A stretch of 26,686 bases of DNA, from IMG/VR virus record IMGVR_UViG_3300000117_000184, positions 1,034 to 27,719 of that record, one strand, 5' to 3'. This DNA comes from a virus. This document shows positions 1-7,483 of this stretch, one piece after another. Positions within the stretch are counted from its first letter, which is position 1; every line of letters starts with the position of its first letter. Below the pieces are notes generated by a model. The model was not told where the DNA came from. It did not search any database and saw only the letters and a list, made by a program, of their open reading frames with translations. A program made the translations under genes and the position numbers.

Positions 1-138
1 AATGAAGATGTTTGGTACGACGTTACAAGAAGAGAGACCTTAGATGGCGCGGAAGCTGCTATCGATGGTAGTATCGAACATTACAACAAGAAACTTGAGG
101 CTTTAAAAGGGCCCAAAGTAGTTAAAACTTTTCAATAA
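1..138 (+). CDS. C-terminal fragment of an unknown protein (45 residues, start outside window)
   Basis: Frame 1 is open from the first base to a TAA at 136-138 and gives 45 residues, beginning NEDVWYDVTRRETLDG and ending KGPKVVKTFQ. It is mixed-charge with no membrane segment, and I do not recognise a family. Its codons use more G/C-ending bases (GAC, ATC, GCG, CCC) than most of the window. A short A-rich gap of 17 bases separates it from the next small gene, so the two are probably co-transcribed. That it is real coding sequence is inferred from the open frame, the protein-like composition and the tight packing; its function is unknown. Confidence 0.6.
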   Translation, partial: NEDVWYDVTRRETLDGAEAAIDGSIEHYNKKLEALKGPKVVKTFQ

Positions 139-155
139 TTAAAACAAAAACAATT

Positions 156-311
156 ATGCCTGGTAGAATGATGAAAAAAGGCCCTAACATGGGTCATAAG
201 AAGGGACCTAAGATGGGTCATAAAAAAGGACCTAAAATGGGTCATAAGAAAGGACCTAAAATGCATCCAATGCCTAAAAAAGGTGCTAAGATGTACGGAA
301 AGAAGAAGTAA
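156..311 (+). CDS. 51-residue Lys/Met/Gly/His-rich tandem-repeat miniprotein
   Basis: ATG at 156 follows the leader AAAACAAAAACAATT, the same style as other starts here, and TAA is at 309-311. The protein begins MPGRMMKKGP and then repeats an eight-residue unit, (N/K)MGHKKGP, three times at residues 11-34, ending MHPMPKKGAKMYGKKK. It is very basic, rich in Met and His, and has no hydrophobic segment. Synonymous differences between the DNA units (AAG/AAA, GGC/GGA) fit selection on the protein. Basic peptides of this size could bind DNA or a structural partner, and Met/His suggests possible metal contact; these are guesses. No function is assigned. Confidence 0.7.
   Translation: MPGRMMKKGPNMGHKKGPKMGHKKGPKMGHKKGPKMHPMPKKGAKMYGKKK
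186..257 (+). repeat. Three direct 24-bp repeats inside the miniprotein gene
   Basis: Units at 186-209, 210-233 and 234-257 each encode (N/K)MGHKKGP and differ only at a few, mostly third, codon positions. Flanking partial units (AAAAAAGGCCCT before, AAAATG after) suggest the array grew by unequal slippage. It is in frame throughout, so changes in copy number would lengthen or shorten the protein by eight residues. Confidence 0.9.
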
Positions 312-322
312 TATATACAATC

Positions 323-337
323 AATTTAATTTAATTT
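323..337 (+). promoter_or_regulatory. AT-only pentamer-repeat leader of groEL
   Basis: Three copies of AATTT (323-337) run directly into the AATG that contains the groEL start. There is no purine-rich Shine-Dalgarno sequence in the preceding 20 bases. An unstructured A/T leader of this kind fits translation initiation in Bacteroidota. Being a short tandem repeat it could vary in length by slippage; that consequence is inference. Confidence 0.5.
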
Positions 338-338
338 A

Positions 339-1901
339 ATGGAATACAATCAGCCTAGCGAGATTGTCAAAGATTTAAACTTTGGTGACTTAGCTAAGAA
401 CAGAATATCAGCTGGAGTAGAAAAACTAGCAGGAGCTGTTAAATCTACTTTAGGTGCATCGGGTAAATGTGTTATTTATGAAGATGCTAGAGGTAAACCA
501 GTGATCACAAAAGACGGAGTAACCGTAGCGGAATCGGTTGTCTTGTTTGATCCTGTGGAGAACATAGGAGCTACTCTTATTAAAGAAGCTTCTAGGAATA
601 CAGTTAGGGAGGCAGGTGACGGTACTACTACAGCTATCGTACTTGCCGAGTCCCTATTAAATGAAGTAAACAAAAATTCTGCATATACTACAAGACAAGT
701 AAAATCAGGTATAAACTCTGCTTTAAACAAAGTAAATAAATACCTTGATAAAAATAGCATAGAAGTTTCTGGTAAAATGTTAGACAGTGTTGCTGCTATA
801 TCATGTAACAATGATCAAGAATTAGGTAGCACTATTGCTGAAGCATACAATGTTGTAGGTAAAAACGGTGTTGTATTAATGGAAAGCTCAGAAACAAATG
901 AAACTTACGTACAAACTGTTGATGGTGTACAAATAGACTGCGGTTTAAAGTCACCACATTTTGTAACAGACAAAGATAGAGAGACTTCAATACTAGATAA
1001 TCCATTAGTATTAACAGTTTCATCAGAGATATCAAGCGTAAGAAAAATACAAACTATACTAGAGTATGTTATTAAAAACAAAAGAAGTTTATTAATAGTA
1101 GCTCCAGTAGCGCAGCAAGTTCAATCAGCTTTAATGATGAACAAAGTTAAAGGTAATATTAGTGTTAATATTATTGACACACCTGGCTTTGGTCCTACTA
1201 AAGATGATGCTATAGAAGATTTAGCAATAATTACTGGTGCTAAAGTTATTAGTGAAGAACTTGGTGATGATTTAGATTTAATACAGCCTGATTGTTTAGG
1301 TGAAGTATTAAAATCAGTAACAGATAATAAAAACACTGTACTTACTATAAAAGAAGTTAATAGTGATATTAGTGAAAGAATATCTGATGTTGAAAAGAAA
1401 ATAGATAAAGAAAAAAACGAATTTATAAAAAGAAAATTACAAGATAGACTTAGCGTACTATCTGGTTCTGTCGGTATTGTAAAAGTAGGTGCGAACTCAA
1501 AAGTTGAGTTAAAAGAAAAAAGAGATCGTGTTGAAGATGCAATATATGCTGTAAAAGCAGCATTAAAAGAAGGTATTATTTCTGGTGGTGGCATAGCTTT
1601 ATTAAATGCATCGCAAAACATAAAACCTTCTAACGATTGTGAAAATATATTATTACAAGCAATACGCTCACCTTATAACACTATACTAGAAAATGCAGGT
1701 ATAGAAGACTCAGTTGAACCTTTAAAAAAAGGTTGGGGCTTTAATGTTGTGTCTGGTGAACATGTTAATATGGTAAAAGGTGGGATTATAGATCCTGTAT
1801 TAGTTACAAAGACGGCTTTAAAAAATGCAGTAAGTGTAGTATCAACTATTATATCTGCAGATTGTGTTATATCTAATATGAGGACTAATGAAAGCAATTA
1901 A
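339..1901 (+). CDS. groEL: GroEL-type chaperonin (Cpn60)
   Basis: Group I chaperonin, the ATP-driven folding cage that works with GroES in the cytoplasm. At 520 residues it is a little shorter than bacterial GroEL (about 548). Equatorial ATP-site elements are present: TLG at 37-39, TKDG at 57-60 (D59 matching E. coli D52), GDGTTTA at 93-99 (D94 matching D87), VEDA with D400 (matching D398), GGG at 416-418 and the late GIIDP with D485 (matching D495). The apical domain (about 195-380) is complete. Oddities: the proline after TLG in most GroELs is alanine (A40), and the C-terminal GGM tail is missing, the protein ending NMRTNESN. It overlaps groES by 14 bases. Phage-style leader and neighbours argue that it belongs to the phage. 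It probably folds virion proteins, which is inference. Confidence 0.96.
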   Translation: MEYNQPSEIVKDLNFGDLAKNRISAGVEKLAGAVKSTLGASGKCVIYEDARGKPVITKDGVTVAESVVLFDPVENIGATLIKEASRNTVREAGDGTTTAIVLAESLLNEVNKNSAYTTRQVKSGINSALNKVNKYLDKNSIEVSGKMLDSVAAISCNNDQELGSTIAEAYNVVGKNGVVLMESSETNETYVQTVDGVQIDCGLKSPHFVTDKDRETSILDNPLVLTVSSEISSVRKIQTILEYVIKNKRSLLIVAPVAQQVQSALMMNKVKGNISVNIIDTPGFGPTKDDAIEDLAIITGAKVISEELGDDLDLIQPDCLGEVLKSVTDNKNTVLTIKEVNSDISERISDVEKKIDKEKNEFIKRKLQDRLSVLSGSVGIVKVGANSKVELKEKRDRVEDAIYAVKAALKEGIISGGGIALLNASQNIKPSNDCENILLQAIRSPYNTILENAGIEDSVEPLKKGWGFNVVSGEHVNMVKGGIIDPVLVTKTALKNAVSVVSTIISADCVISNMRTNESN

Positions 1902-2145
1902 TTACTATTTAATAGTAAGTGATATAAAAGAAGAGCAAAAAAAGATTGCTGGACTTATTTTCACAGAGAAGACAGACCTGGATAACCGTTACATTAGAGC
2001 TAAGGTTATCAGCTGCGGCAGTAAGGTCGAGGGTGTCAATGATAAAGACATAGTGTACTATGACAAGCATGCAGGACATGGTATTAACTATGGAGACACC
2101 CTTTATAAAATTATAAGAGCACAAGACGTAGTTCTTGTCGAATAA
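1888..2145 (+). CDS. groES: GroES-type co-chaperonin (Cpn10)
   Basis: Lid of the chaperonin cage. The protein has 85 residues against about 97 in bacteria. It begins MKAINYYLIVSDIKEEQKK. The mobile loop is recognisable with the hydrophobic tripeptide LIF (within AGLIFTEKTD) in place of the usual IVL, followed by the barrel strand AKVISCGSK, the roof-loop region DIVYYDKHAGHG and the closing strand QDVVLVE. Its ATG lies 14 bases before the groEL stop in another frame, so translation is likely coupled. The order groEL then groES is the reverse of the usual bacterial operon. The first part has more G/C-ending codons than groEL. The family call is strong; that it caps this phage GroEL is inferred from adjacency. 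Confidence 0.9.
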   Translation: MKAINYYLIVSDIKEEQKKIAGLIFTEKTDLDNRYIRAKVISCGSKVEGVNDKDIVYYDKHAGHGINYGDTLYKIIRAQDVVLVE

Positions 2146-2150
2146 AAAAA

Positions 2151-2166
2151 TTCTATTAATATAGAA
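2151..2166 (+). terminator. Weak hairpin after groES (possible terminator)
   Basis: TTCTAT and ATAGAA pair around a TAAT loop six bases after the groES stop. The stem is only six AT-rich base pairs and no T run follows on the + strand, though an A run precedes it, which would be a T run for opposite-strand transcripts. It could be an RNA-stability element or chance. The gap continues to 2243 with only A/T-rich leader sequence. Confidence 0.3.
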
Positions 2167-2243
2167 TAATCCACAAACCGTAATCCAAAATCCAATAACC
2201 ACAAACGATAAATTAATTTTAAAACTTAAAACAAATAACAATT

Positions 2244-2603
2244 ATGAAAAAGTTTTTATATTTTGCAAGTGGAGCTCCTGATTCAACAACATCAACTGAG
2301 CAAGTAGCTTGTTTTCCTGCTGATAAATTATCTCATCTTGAGATGCACACAGCAACTGCTCTTAGACTTTATTTTAGTTCTAATCAAGAGTTAGATGAAG
2401 ATTCAGGTATAGATGCACCTGTTGTAGCTCTTACTATTACTTCTGGTAAACATAAAGAAGTTATAGAATCTATAACTGGCGCTATTGCTAGTGCTAATGC
2501 TATTAACAGTCCTTTTATTGTTGTAGCTGATAGTGAAAACAGTGTTTTCTTAAATGGCAATATTACAGCTTGTGCTTCAGTAGCAGTAGTTGATGCATCG
2601 TAA
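2244..2603 (+). CDS. Small hypothetical virion-type protein (119 aa)
   Basis: The ATG follows AAAACAAATAACAATT. The protein begins MKKFLYFASGAPDSTTSTEQ, is rich in Ala, Ser, Thr and Val, and alternates strand-like stretches such as PVVALTITSG and SPFIVVADS, ending ASVAVVDAS. There is no signal peptide, membrane helix or catalytic motif. The composition is like small beta-sheet head proteins of phages, but I cannot name a family. It sits three bases ahead of the winged-helix-like gene and behind the chaperonin pair. It may be a capsid-associated or nucleoid-type protein; treat the function as unknown. Confidence 0.75.
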   Translation: MKKFLYFASGAPDSTTSTEQVACFPADKLSHLEMHTATALRLYFSSNQELDEDSGIDAPVVALTITSGKHKEVIESITGAIASANAINSPFIVVADSENSVFLNGNITACASVAVVDAS

Positions 2604-2606
2604 TAA

Positions 2607-3047
2607 ATGCGATTAACAGCACAAGATCTTCGTGATCTTAACATCCTTAAGTATTACAGGCTCACACGTAAGTGGGTCTGTAAAACTTATGGTTTAAGTG
2701 ATGCTGATCTTGAATTATTAATATACTTAGATTGTAAAAGAAGATTTACACGTAATGAATTTATAGATGGTGCTTATACATATACTTGGGATAAGCACAG
2801 GTGGGAAAGATTAAAAAGAGAAGGTTGGATAGAAGTCTGGAGACAACGTAATAGAACAACTATTAAATATAGTGTTTTTAAAACTTCTTTTAAATGCAGC
2901 CAAGTAATAAGTAGAATATATAGAATACTACTAGGTGAAGAAGATCCACCATTTACACAAAGAAATGTTTTTCATAAAAACAAAACATATACTGATAAAG
3001 TAATGAATAAAGCTTTAGATGATATGATAAAAGACAAAGATAGATAA
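2607..3047 (+). CDS. Winged-helix-like DNA-binding protein (146 aa)
   Basis: It begins MRLTAQDLRDLNILKYYRL. The sequence reads as a small helical domain, a helix pair around residues 30-45 (LSDADLELLIYLDCK), then a wing-like segment around 65-90 (WERLKREGWIEVWRQRNRT), an arrangement seen in MarR-type winged helices where the wing reads 'GWI...R....'. The tail after residue 110 is polar and basic. Its job could be transcription control or assisting DNA packaging; nothing in the sequence decides. The start at 2607 is three bases after the preceding stop, and it sits two bases before the metallopeptidase-like gene. G/C-ending codons are concentrated in the first 30 codons. The fold call is from pattern only. 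Confidence 0.7.
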   Translation: MRLTAQDLRDLNILKYYRLTRKWVCKTYGLSDADLELLIYLDCKRRFTRNEFIDGAYTYTWDKHRWERLKREGWIEVWRQRNRTTIKYSVFKTSFKCSQVISRIYRILLGEEDPPFTQRNVFHKNKTYTDKVMNKALDDMIKDKDR

Positions 3048-3049
3048 GT

Positions 3050-3364
3050 ATGGCACGTGTAATTAAAAAACGTTTAGGTAAAAATGTTTTAGGACAAGCA
3101 AACAAAGGTAACGAAATACTTATTAATAAATCTATAGATAAAAATAGCACTAAAGGTAAAAGTGTAATAGCCCATGAAAAAGTTCACTTAGAACAAATGA
3201 AAAGAGGTGATCTTGATTATGATGATAAAAATTTTTATTGGAAAGGCAAAACATATCCAAGAAATAAAATAGATGAAACTGATAAAAATTTACCTTGGGA
3301 AAAAGAGGCATATAGAGCTTCTAGACGTATCATGAATGGTAAAAGAAGAAGAAGAAAAAAATAA
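3050..3364 (+). CDS. Small HExxH metallopeptidase-like protein (104 aa)
   Basis: It carries VIAHEKVHLEQM with HEKVH at residues 42-46, the HExxH zinc-binding and catalytic signature of zincin peptidases. A likely third ligand is a glutamate in PWEKEAY (82-88), about 40 residues downstream, as in gluzincin-like folds. The rest is charged, with strand-like FYWKGKTYPR between the two motifs and a tail of Arg/Lys (KRRRRKK). There is no signal peptide. It could be a virion maturation protease, a lysis-associated enzyme acting near the downstream holin, or an inactive structural zincin. The motif is seen directly; peptidase activity is inferred. It is closely spaced between the winged-helix-like gene and a basic protein. 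Confidence 0.8.
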   Translation: MARVIKKRLGKNVLGQANKGNEILINKSIDKNSTKGKSVIAHEKVHLEQMKRGDLDYDDKNFYWKGKTYPRNKIDETDKNLPWEKEAYRASRRIMNGKRRRRKK

Positions 3365-3366
3365 TT

Positions 3367-4071
3367 ATGCCAAAAACAACAAATTCAACACTCAAAAAAA
3401 TAAGTAAAAGAAAAACTAAGTTACAAACTAGTTCTAAATACTTGCAGAAAAGGTTAAAAGAAAATAAAAAATATCAAGATAGCTTTCAACCTGTAGAAAG
3501 TAAAATTAGAGGAGAACACAGAACTAATATATCAAACGAACAAACTAGCACTGGTAATGCTAAAAGTTCTCAAAACTTTTATAGTCAATCTATATCAGAT
3601 AATAAATATGGAGGTAAAAGGCCTGATAGTAAATTTGTTCGTGTTGTTGTTAACTCACAAACTGGACCTTCTACTTCAACTGGAGGGGAAGCATTCGCTA
3701 ATATAGAAGGAGATAAATTTCAATGGGGACAAATTAAAACCTCAAACAATCCACGTACTTTTTTTACTAGCTACGAACAAAGACAAAGAGATATAGAAAG
3801 ATATAATAAAGAACAAAAAGACTTTACTAAAGACCAAGAACAACTTACTCGTAAAGATTTTAAAAAACTATATGCTGGTAAATCAAAAAAGAAAGCTAGA
3901 AAAACATATAGTAGGTATACAGCTAAAGGTTTAAAAAGAATGCAAGGTATTTATGGAGAAGGCGATTTAAGAGATATAGATGCAGGAACATTATTGTTAG
4001 GTGATAAAGGATTAAAAACTTTTAAAACAAAAGTACAAAAATTAAGAGATCAAGGTAAAGGACTGACATGA
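3367..4071 (+). CDS. Basic hypothetical protein (234 aa)
   Basis: The ATG lies two bases after the previous stop behind AAAAAATAATT. The protein is strongly basic and polar: a Lys-rich N-terminus (residues 1-40), a Gly/Ser/Thr/Asn-rich middle (about 45-125) and a helical charged C-terminal part containing KKKARKTYSRYTAKGLKRMQ around 175-195. There is no membrane segment, cysteine cluster or enzyme motif. It could bind DNA or be an internal virion protein. Its last four bases overlap the holin start (ATGA), so the two are probably translated together. I do not recognise the family. Confidence 0.75.
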   Translation: MPKTTNSTLKKISKRKTKLQTSSKYLQKRLKENKKYQDSFQPVESKIRGEHRTNISNEQTSTGNAKSSQNFYSQSISDNKYGGKRPDSKFVRVVVNSQTGPSTSTGGEAFANIEGDKFQWGQIKTSNNPRTFFTSYEQRQRDIERYNKEQKDFTKDQEQLTRKDFKKLYAGKSKKKARKTYSRYTAKGLKRMQGIYGEGDLRDIDAGTLLLGDKGLKTFKTKVQKLRDQGKGLT

Positions 4072-4514
4072 GTGAAAAGAAAAAATTTAAAGACACAAAG
4101 TTAGGTGGTTTATTAAAAAACATAGCACCTAAAATACTTAATGTTGCAGGTGATTTAATACCAGATGCAGGTGTACTTACTATGGTAGGTAAGATGATAG
4201 ATAATGATCCTAAAATATCACCTGAAGATAAAAAGATATTAAACAAGCAACACGCTGAAATGTATAAGCTAGAAGTAGCTGATAGAGACTCTGCTAGAAA
4301 CAGAGAAATAGAAGTTGCTAAAACTGGTAAAAAAGACTTTATGATGACATTAACCGGAATAGTTGGGTTGATGTCATTTGCTTTTATAATATATGCTGTA
4401 GTTTATGTACCTACAGTAACTGACAATGATTTATTTGTACATCTTATGGGTATGGTAGAAGGTGTTGTTATAAGCAACATATTTGCATATTACTACGGTA
4501 CAAGTGCTAAATAA
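4068..4514 (+). CDS. Putative holin (148 aa, two membrane helices)
   Basis: An amphipathic, charged N-terminal 90 residues are followed by two hydrophobic helices: about 91-114 (LTGIVGLMSFAFIIYAVVYV) and about 122-143 (the segment ending NIFAYYYG). The stretch VADRDSARNREIEVAKTGKKD just before the first helix is typical of the GTA/3TM-type phage holin families. Holins open the inner membrane at lysis so that the muralytic enzyme or membrane collapse can follow. No clear endolysin is nearby in this window; the HExxH protein two genes upstream is the only enzyme-like neighbour. It overlaps the preceding gene by four bases. The membrane topology is visible, the role is family-based inference. 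Confidence 0.75.
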   Translation: MSEKKKFKDTKLGGLLKNIAPKILNVAGDLIPDAGVLTMVGKMIDNDPKISPEDKKILNKQHAEMYKLEVADRDSARNREIEVAKTGKKDFMMTLTGIVGLMSFAFIIYAVVYVPTVTDNDLFVHLMGMVEGVVISNIFAYYYGTSAK

Positions 4515-4520
4515 AACTAA

Positions 4521-5246
4521 ATGGCTAGAATATCAACTTATGATTTAGATACTAGTGTTTCCAATACTGACAAAGTAATTGGTACAGACTCTAGTAGTAC
4601 AACTACAAAAAATTTTAAATTACAAGATTTAAAAGAATATATATATGCTGGCATTAGTGGCAATATGACTATAGCTTCTGACGGCACAGCGACAACAAGT
4701 AGTTCTGCTACTTTAACTACACCTAGAAATATTGGTGGTGTATCTTTTAATGGATCAACTAATATTACTTTACCGGGTGTAGATACAACTGGTAATCAAG
4801 ATACAACTGGTACAGCAGCAGTTGCTACAACCATAACAGTTGCTGATGAGTCTAGCGATACAACGTGCTTTCCTATATTTACTACTGCAGCAACAGGTGA
4901 CTTAGCACCTAAAAGTGGTAGTAACTTAACCTTCAACTCTAGTAGCGGTGCTTTAACAGCAAGCAACTTTGTAACAACTTCAGATAAAAGATTAAAATCT
5001 GAAATACAACCCATCAAAGAAGGTTTAGAAATAATCAAACAATTTACATCTTACAACTATATTAAAGACAATGAAAGAGAGTCTGGTTTTATAGCTCAAG
5101 AAGTTAAACAAGTAATACCTCATGCGGTATATGAAAATAATCAAGGGTATTTGTCTATGAGTGATAGAGGTGTTCTAGCTCATATGCATAAAGCAATACT
5201 TGAATTAGAACAAAGATTAGTAGCAATAGAAGAAAAACTTAAGTAA
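4521..5246 (+). CDS. Tail fiber/spike protein with C-terminal S74 intramolecular chaperone
   Basis: 241 residues. The N-terminal 60 residues ([20 protein letters not shown]) look like a virion-attachment region. A Thr/Ser/Gly-rich beta segment follows (about 65-150), then [11 protein letters not shown] starting the Peptidase_S74 domain, which in endosialidase-type spikes helps trimerise the fiber and then cuts itself off. The expected catalytic Ser-Lys pair is present with the normal five-residue spacing: S154 and K159. The domain continues with [16 protein letters not shown] and ends in a coiled coil ([16 protein letters not shown]). The fiber body before the cut is short. It is one base upstream of the DUF285 adhesin, so the two probably form the receptor-binding set. 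Confidence 0.88.
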   Translation: MARISTYDLDTSVSNTDKVIGTDSSSTTTKNFKLQDLKEYIYAGISGNMTIASDGTATTSSSATLTTPRNIGGVSFNGSTNITLPGVDTTGNQDTTGTAAVATTITVADESSDTTCFPIFTTAATGDLAPKSGSNLTFNSSSGALTASNFVTTSDKRLKSEIQPIKEGLEIIKQFTSYNYIKDNERESGFIAQEVKQVIPHAVYENNQGYLSMSDRGVLAHMHKAILELEQRLVAIEEKLK

Positions 5247-5247
5247 T

Positions 5248-6966
5248 ATGGGTGTACCTACTAGCGGTAGTTTTAGTATGTTTGGCAACAGTGATAACAC
5301 TACAATACAAGGTGCTATAACTGAGGGTGGTGGATCTGTAGCTAGCACTGATAATTTAAATGATTTAATAGCCGCATCTAATGTTTCTTTATTTGATACA
5401 ACTTACTCTGGAGATTTAAGTGGTAGTTTAAGTAATGTAACTAACGCAAATCAATATAGAGGTTATCCTACAGCAACAACATCAACAGCCTTTGCATTTA
5501 CTTACACATTCCCTGCAGGTTTTACTTATGCAGCAGTTATAAATCTTGATGGAACTTCTAGTGAATATAACGCTACTTGGACTTGGGGAGATGGTGCTAC
5601 AACAAGTATAACTGATAACAGTCAACTTACAAGAACTATAGCAGATAATAGTGGAGGTGGATCAACAAGCACATATAACGGTAATGTAGTAGCATCAACA
5701 ACTGAAACATTTCCTGAATTTACTATAAACAATTTTAACATAACTGATGTATCTGCTTGGGGTAATATAAAGTGGAGAAAATTAAAACTTAAAGGTGCAA
5801 GTACAAGTTTAAATATAAGTGCTAGTGATACTCCAGATCTTTCAAGATGCACAAGTTTATTTCAATGCTTCATGGGGTTAGGAACTTTTAATGATGACAA
5901 TGTTACTAGTTGGGATGTGAGTAATGTGACAAACATGCAAAGTATGTTTGATGGTTGTGGATCTTTTAATCAATCATGTAATTCTTGGGATGTCAGTAAT
6001 GTTACAGATATGTCGGTGATGTTTGGTGCCTGCGCAGCATATAATCAAAATCTTAATTCTTGGAATACTGGAAGTGTTATAAATATGGTAGGCATGTTCC
6101 AAAATGCTACTAATTTTAATGGTAACATAACTTCTTGGAATACAAGTAGTGTAACTAACATGCAAAGTATGTTTAATAACGCTAGTTCATTTAACCAAAA
6201 CATTGGTAGTTGGAATACAAGTAGTGTAACTACCATGCAAAGTATGTTTAATGGAGCTAGTTCATTTAATCAAGACATTGGTAGTTGGTCTACAAATAAT
6301 GTTACTAATATGCTAGCTTTATTTGCATCTGCTAGTTCTTTTAATCAAAATTTAAATTCTTGGAACGTTGGTAATGTCACGGATATGGGTAGTATGTTTT
6401 TAAATGCTACTGCTTTTAATGGTAATATTACTAGTTGGGATACAAGTAGTGTAACAAAAATGTCAGGGATGTTTTCAGGTGCTACTTCTTTTAATCAAGA
6501 TATTGGAGGTTGGGATACAGACAGTGTTACAACTATGCTGCAAATGTTTTTTAGAGCAACTTCCTTTAATCAAAGTTTAAACACTTGGGATGTAAGTAAT
6601 GTTACTAATATGAATGGTATGTTCCAAGATGCCACTTCTTTTAATAACGGTGGTTTAAATTGGGATACTGGAAGTGTTACAAACATGAGTAATATGTTTA
6701 ACGGTGCTACTTCTTTTAATCAATCAGTTATTTCTAACTGGGATATAGCAGATGTAACAGATATGACAAATATGTTTCTTAATACTGCTTTATCTGATGC
6801 TAATTATAAAACAATTATTATAGCTTGGGCAGCGCAATCAACACAAAACAATGTAACAGCACACTTTGGTAGTGCTCAGTTAACAGACTCTGCAGGTCAA
6901 ACTGCTAGAACAACATTAGTTGGTAGAGGATGGACAATAACAGATGGTGATGGTACACACACTTAA
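5248..6966 (+). CDS. DUF285/BspA-type repeat adhesin, likely tail-associated
   Basis: 572 residues. The N-terminus ([19 protein letters not shown]) resembles phage appendage base regions. A PKD-like stretch around residues 85-125 contains [12 protein letters not shown]. Residues about 215-510 hold about twelve repeats of 24-25 residues with the pattern [10 protein letters not shown]-x-x-MF-x-x-A-x-SFNQ, the DUF285 (BspA-like) surface repeat known from mycoplasma and Bacteroidota adhesins. The C-terminal 55 residues ([15 protein letters not shown]... GWTITDGDG) form a typical cap for this family. There is no signal peptide, which fits a virion protein rather than a secreted one. The likely role is binding a host surface protein or glycan. 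The context, after the S74 fiber, supports this; the receptor is unknown. Confidence 0.88.
   Translation: MGVPTSGSFSMFGNSDNTTIQGAITEGGGSVASTDNLNDLIAASNVSLFDTTYSGDLSGSLSNVTNANQYRGYPTATTSTAFAFTYTFPAGFTYAAVINLDGTSSEYNATWTWGDGATTSITDNSQLTRTIADNSGGGSTSTYNGNVVASTTETFPEFTINNFNITDVSAWGNIKWRKLKLKGASTSLNISASDTPDLSRCTSLFQCFMGLGTFNDDNVTSWDVSNVTNMQSMFDGCGSFNQSCNSWDVSNVTDMSVMFGACAAYNQNLNSWNTGSVINMVGMFQNATNFNGNITSWNTSSVTNMQSMFNNASSFNQNIGSWNTSSVTTMQSMFNGASSFNQDIGSWSTNNVTNMLALFASASSFNQNLNSWNVGNVTDMGSMFLNATAFNGNITSWDTSSVTKMSGMFSGATSFNQDIGGWDTDSVTTMLQMFFRATSFNQSLNTWDVSNVTNMNGMFQDATSFNNGGLNWDTGSVTNMSNMFNGATSFNQSVISNWDIADVTDMTNMFLNTALSDANYKTIIIAWAAQSTQNNVTAHFGSAQLTDSAGQTARTTLVGRGWTITDGDGTHT
5890..6780 (+). repeat. 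About twelve DUF285 repeats at DNA level (about 72-75 bp each)
   Basis: Units are anchored by the TGG codon of (S/N/G)W(D/N/S), the first at 5911 (residue 222) and the last at 6739 (residue 498). Neighbouring units around 6133-6195 and 6208-6270 are nearly identical in DNA (TGGAATACAAGTAGTGTAAC then CATGCAAAGTATGTTTAA), suggesting recent duplication, while the first and last units are more diverged. It encodes a solenoid, not a CRISPR or iteron array. Confidence 0.85.
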
Positions 6967-7004
6967 AAAACAAGTAATATCTGTAATACTAATTACAATA
7001 AGTA

Positions 7005-7020
7005 AAATTTAATTAAATTT
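7005..7020. promoter_or_regulatory. 16-bp perfect AT palindrome in the leader of the 7027 gene
   Basis: AAATTTAATTAAATTT at 7005-7020 is its own reverse complement and lies just upstream of the ATG at 7027. It falls in the 60-base gap that follows the adhesin gene, the first real break after a run of tight genes, so it could be an operator or part of a promoter. With only A and T a palindrome of this size could also arise by chance. Confidence 0.3.
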
Positions 7021-7026
7021 AAAATT

Positions 7027-7281
7027 ATGAGTGAAGATAAAAAAATTAAAAAAGATCAACTAGAAGCAATACATAATCTAGTTAAACAAATAAACAATGG
7101 TCAATCACAAATTGGTCAGCTTGAAACACAAAAGCACGTTTTGCTTCATCAAATAGGTGAAGTGCAAAAAGATCTTAGAGAGTTTCAATTAAAATTAGAA
7201 GAAGAATACGGTAAAGTAAACGTTAATATTGTAGACGGTACCATAACACCTATTGAAGATGAGCAACAAGCTAATACGTAA
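7027..7281 (+). CDS. Small coiled-coil protein (84 aa)
   Basis: It begins MSEDKKIKKDQLEAIHNLV. Heptad-like spacing of Ile, Leu and Val runs from about residue 8 to 65 (QLEAIHNLVKQI, QIGQLETQKHVLLHQIGEV, LREFQLKLEEE), predicting a coiled coil. A short strand-like end (VNVNIVDGTITPIEDE) follows. There are no membrane or enzyme motifs. It could be a small assembly or oligomerisation factor. It overlaps the next gene by 23 bases. The family is not recognised with certainty. Confidence 0.75.
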   Translation: MSEDKKIKKDQLEAIHNLVKQINNGQSQIGQLETQKHVLLHQIGEVQKDLREFQLKLEEEYGKVNVNIVDGTITPIEDEQQANT

Positions 7282-7483
7282 AATTAGCATTGGTAAAGAT
7301 TATAAAAACGAATCAATGCATTATTCCGTAGGTCAAGAGGTTTATGGAGGACATAAAATTTCTAATATAATTGAAGAAGATGAAGGATATGACATCTATA
7401 TTCAAAAAGATAAAGATGTTATTATTTGGAAAAACTTCAATAAAAATATGGCCATATCTGTAGAATATAATCTAGAATATTAA
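7259..7483 (+). CDS. Small hypothetical beta-rich protein (74 aa)
   Basis: I place the start at ATG 7259 (MSNKLIRKISIGKDYKNESM) rather than the TTG six bases upstream, because ATG is used at every other start here. The overlap with the preceding gene is 23 bases. The sequence suggests a small beta fold: MHYSVGQEVYGG, HKISNIIEED, GYDIYIQ, DVIIWKNFN, ISVEYNLEY. It has no catalytic motif. It shares one base with the next start (TAATG), so it is translationally linked to the double-GroES candidate. The role is unknown. Confidence 0.72.
   Translation: MSNKLIRKISIGKDYKNESMHYSVGQEVYGGHKISNIIEEDEGYDIYIQKDKDVIIWKNFNKNMAISVEYNLEY

Noticed and set aside
1121-1621. Long open frame on the minus strand opposite groEL
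   Set aside because: It is a Phe/Ser/Leu-rich mirror of a strong GroEL coding frame with no leader or family likeness; all supported genes are on the + strand.
339-2145. The chaperonin genes as host chromosome contamination
   Set aside because: They are flanked closely by phage-like small genes on the same strand with the same leader style, in an order unlike bacterial operons, so they are most simply phage genes.
5974-6236. Overlapping minus-strand frames opposite the adhesin repeats
   Set aside because: They repeat with the DUF285 period and are by-products of the repeated + strand codons.
5890-6780. CRISPR-like or iteron array
   Set aside because: The units are in frame, diverged mainly at the protein-tolerated level, have no unique spacers, and encode a known solenoid repeat.
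7253-7258. TTG start for the 74-residue gene
   Set aside because: An ATG lies six bases downstream and every other start in the window is ATG.
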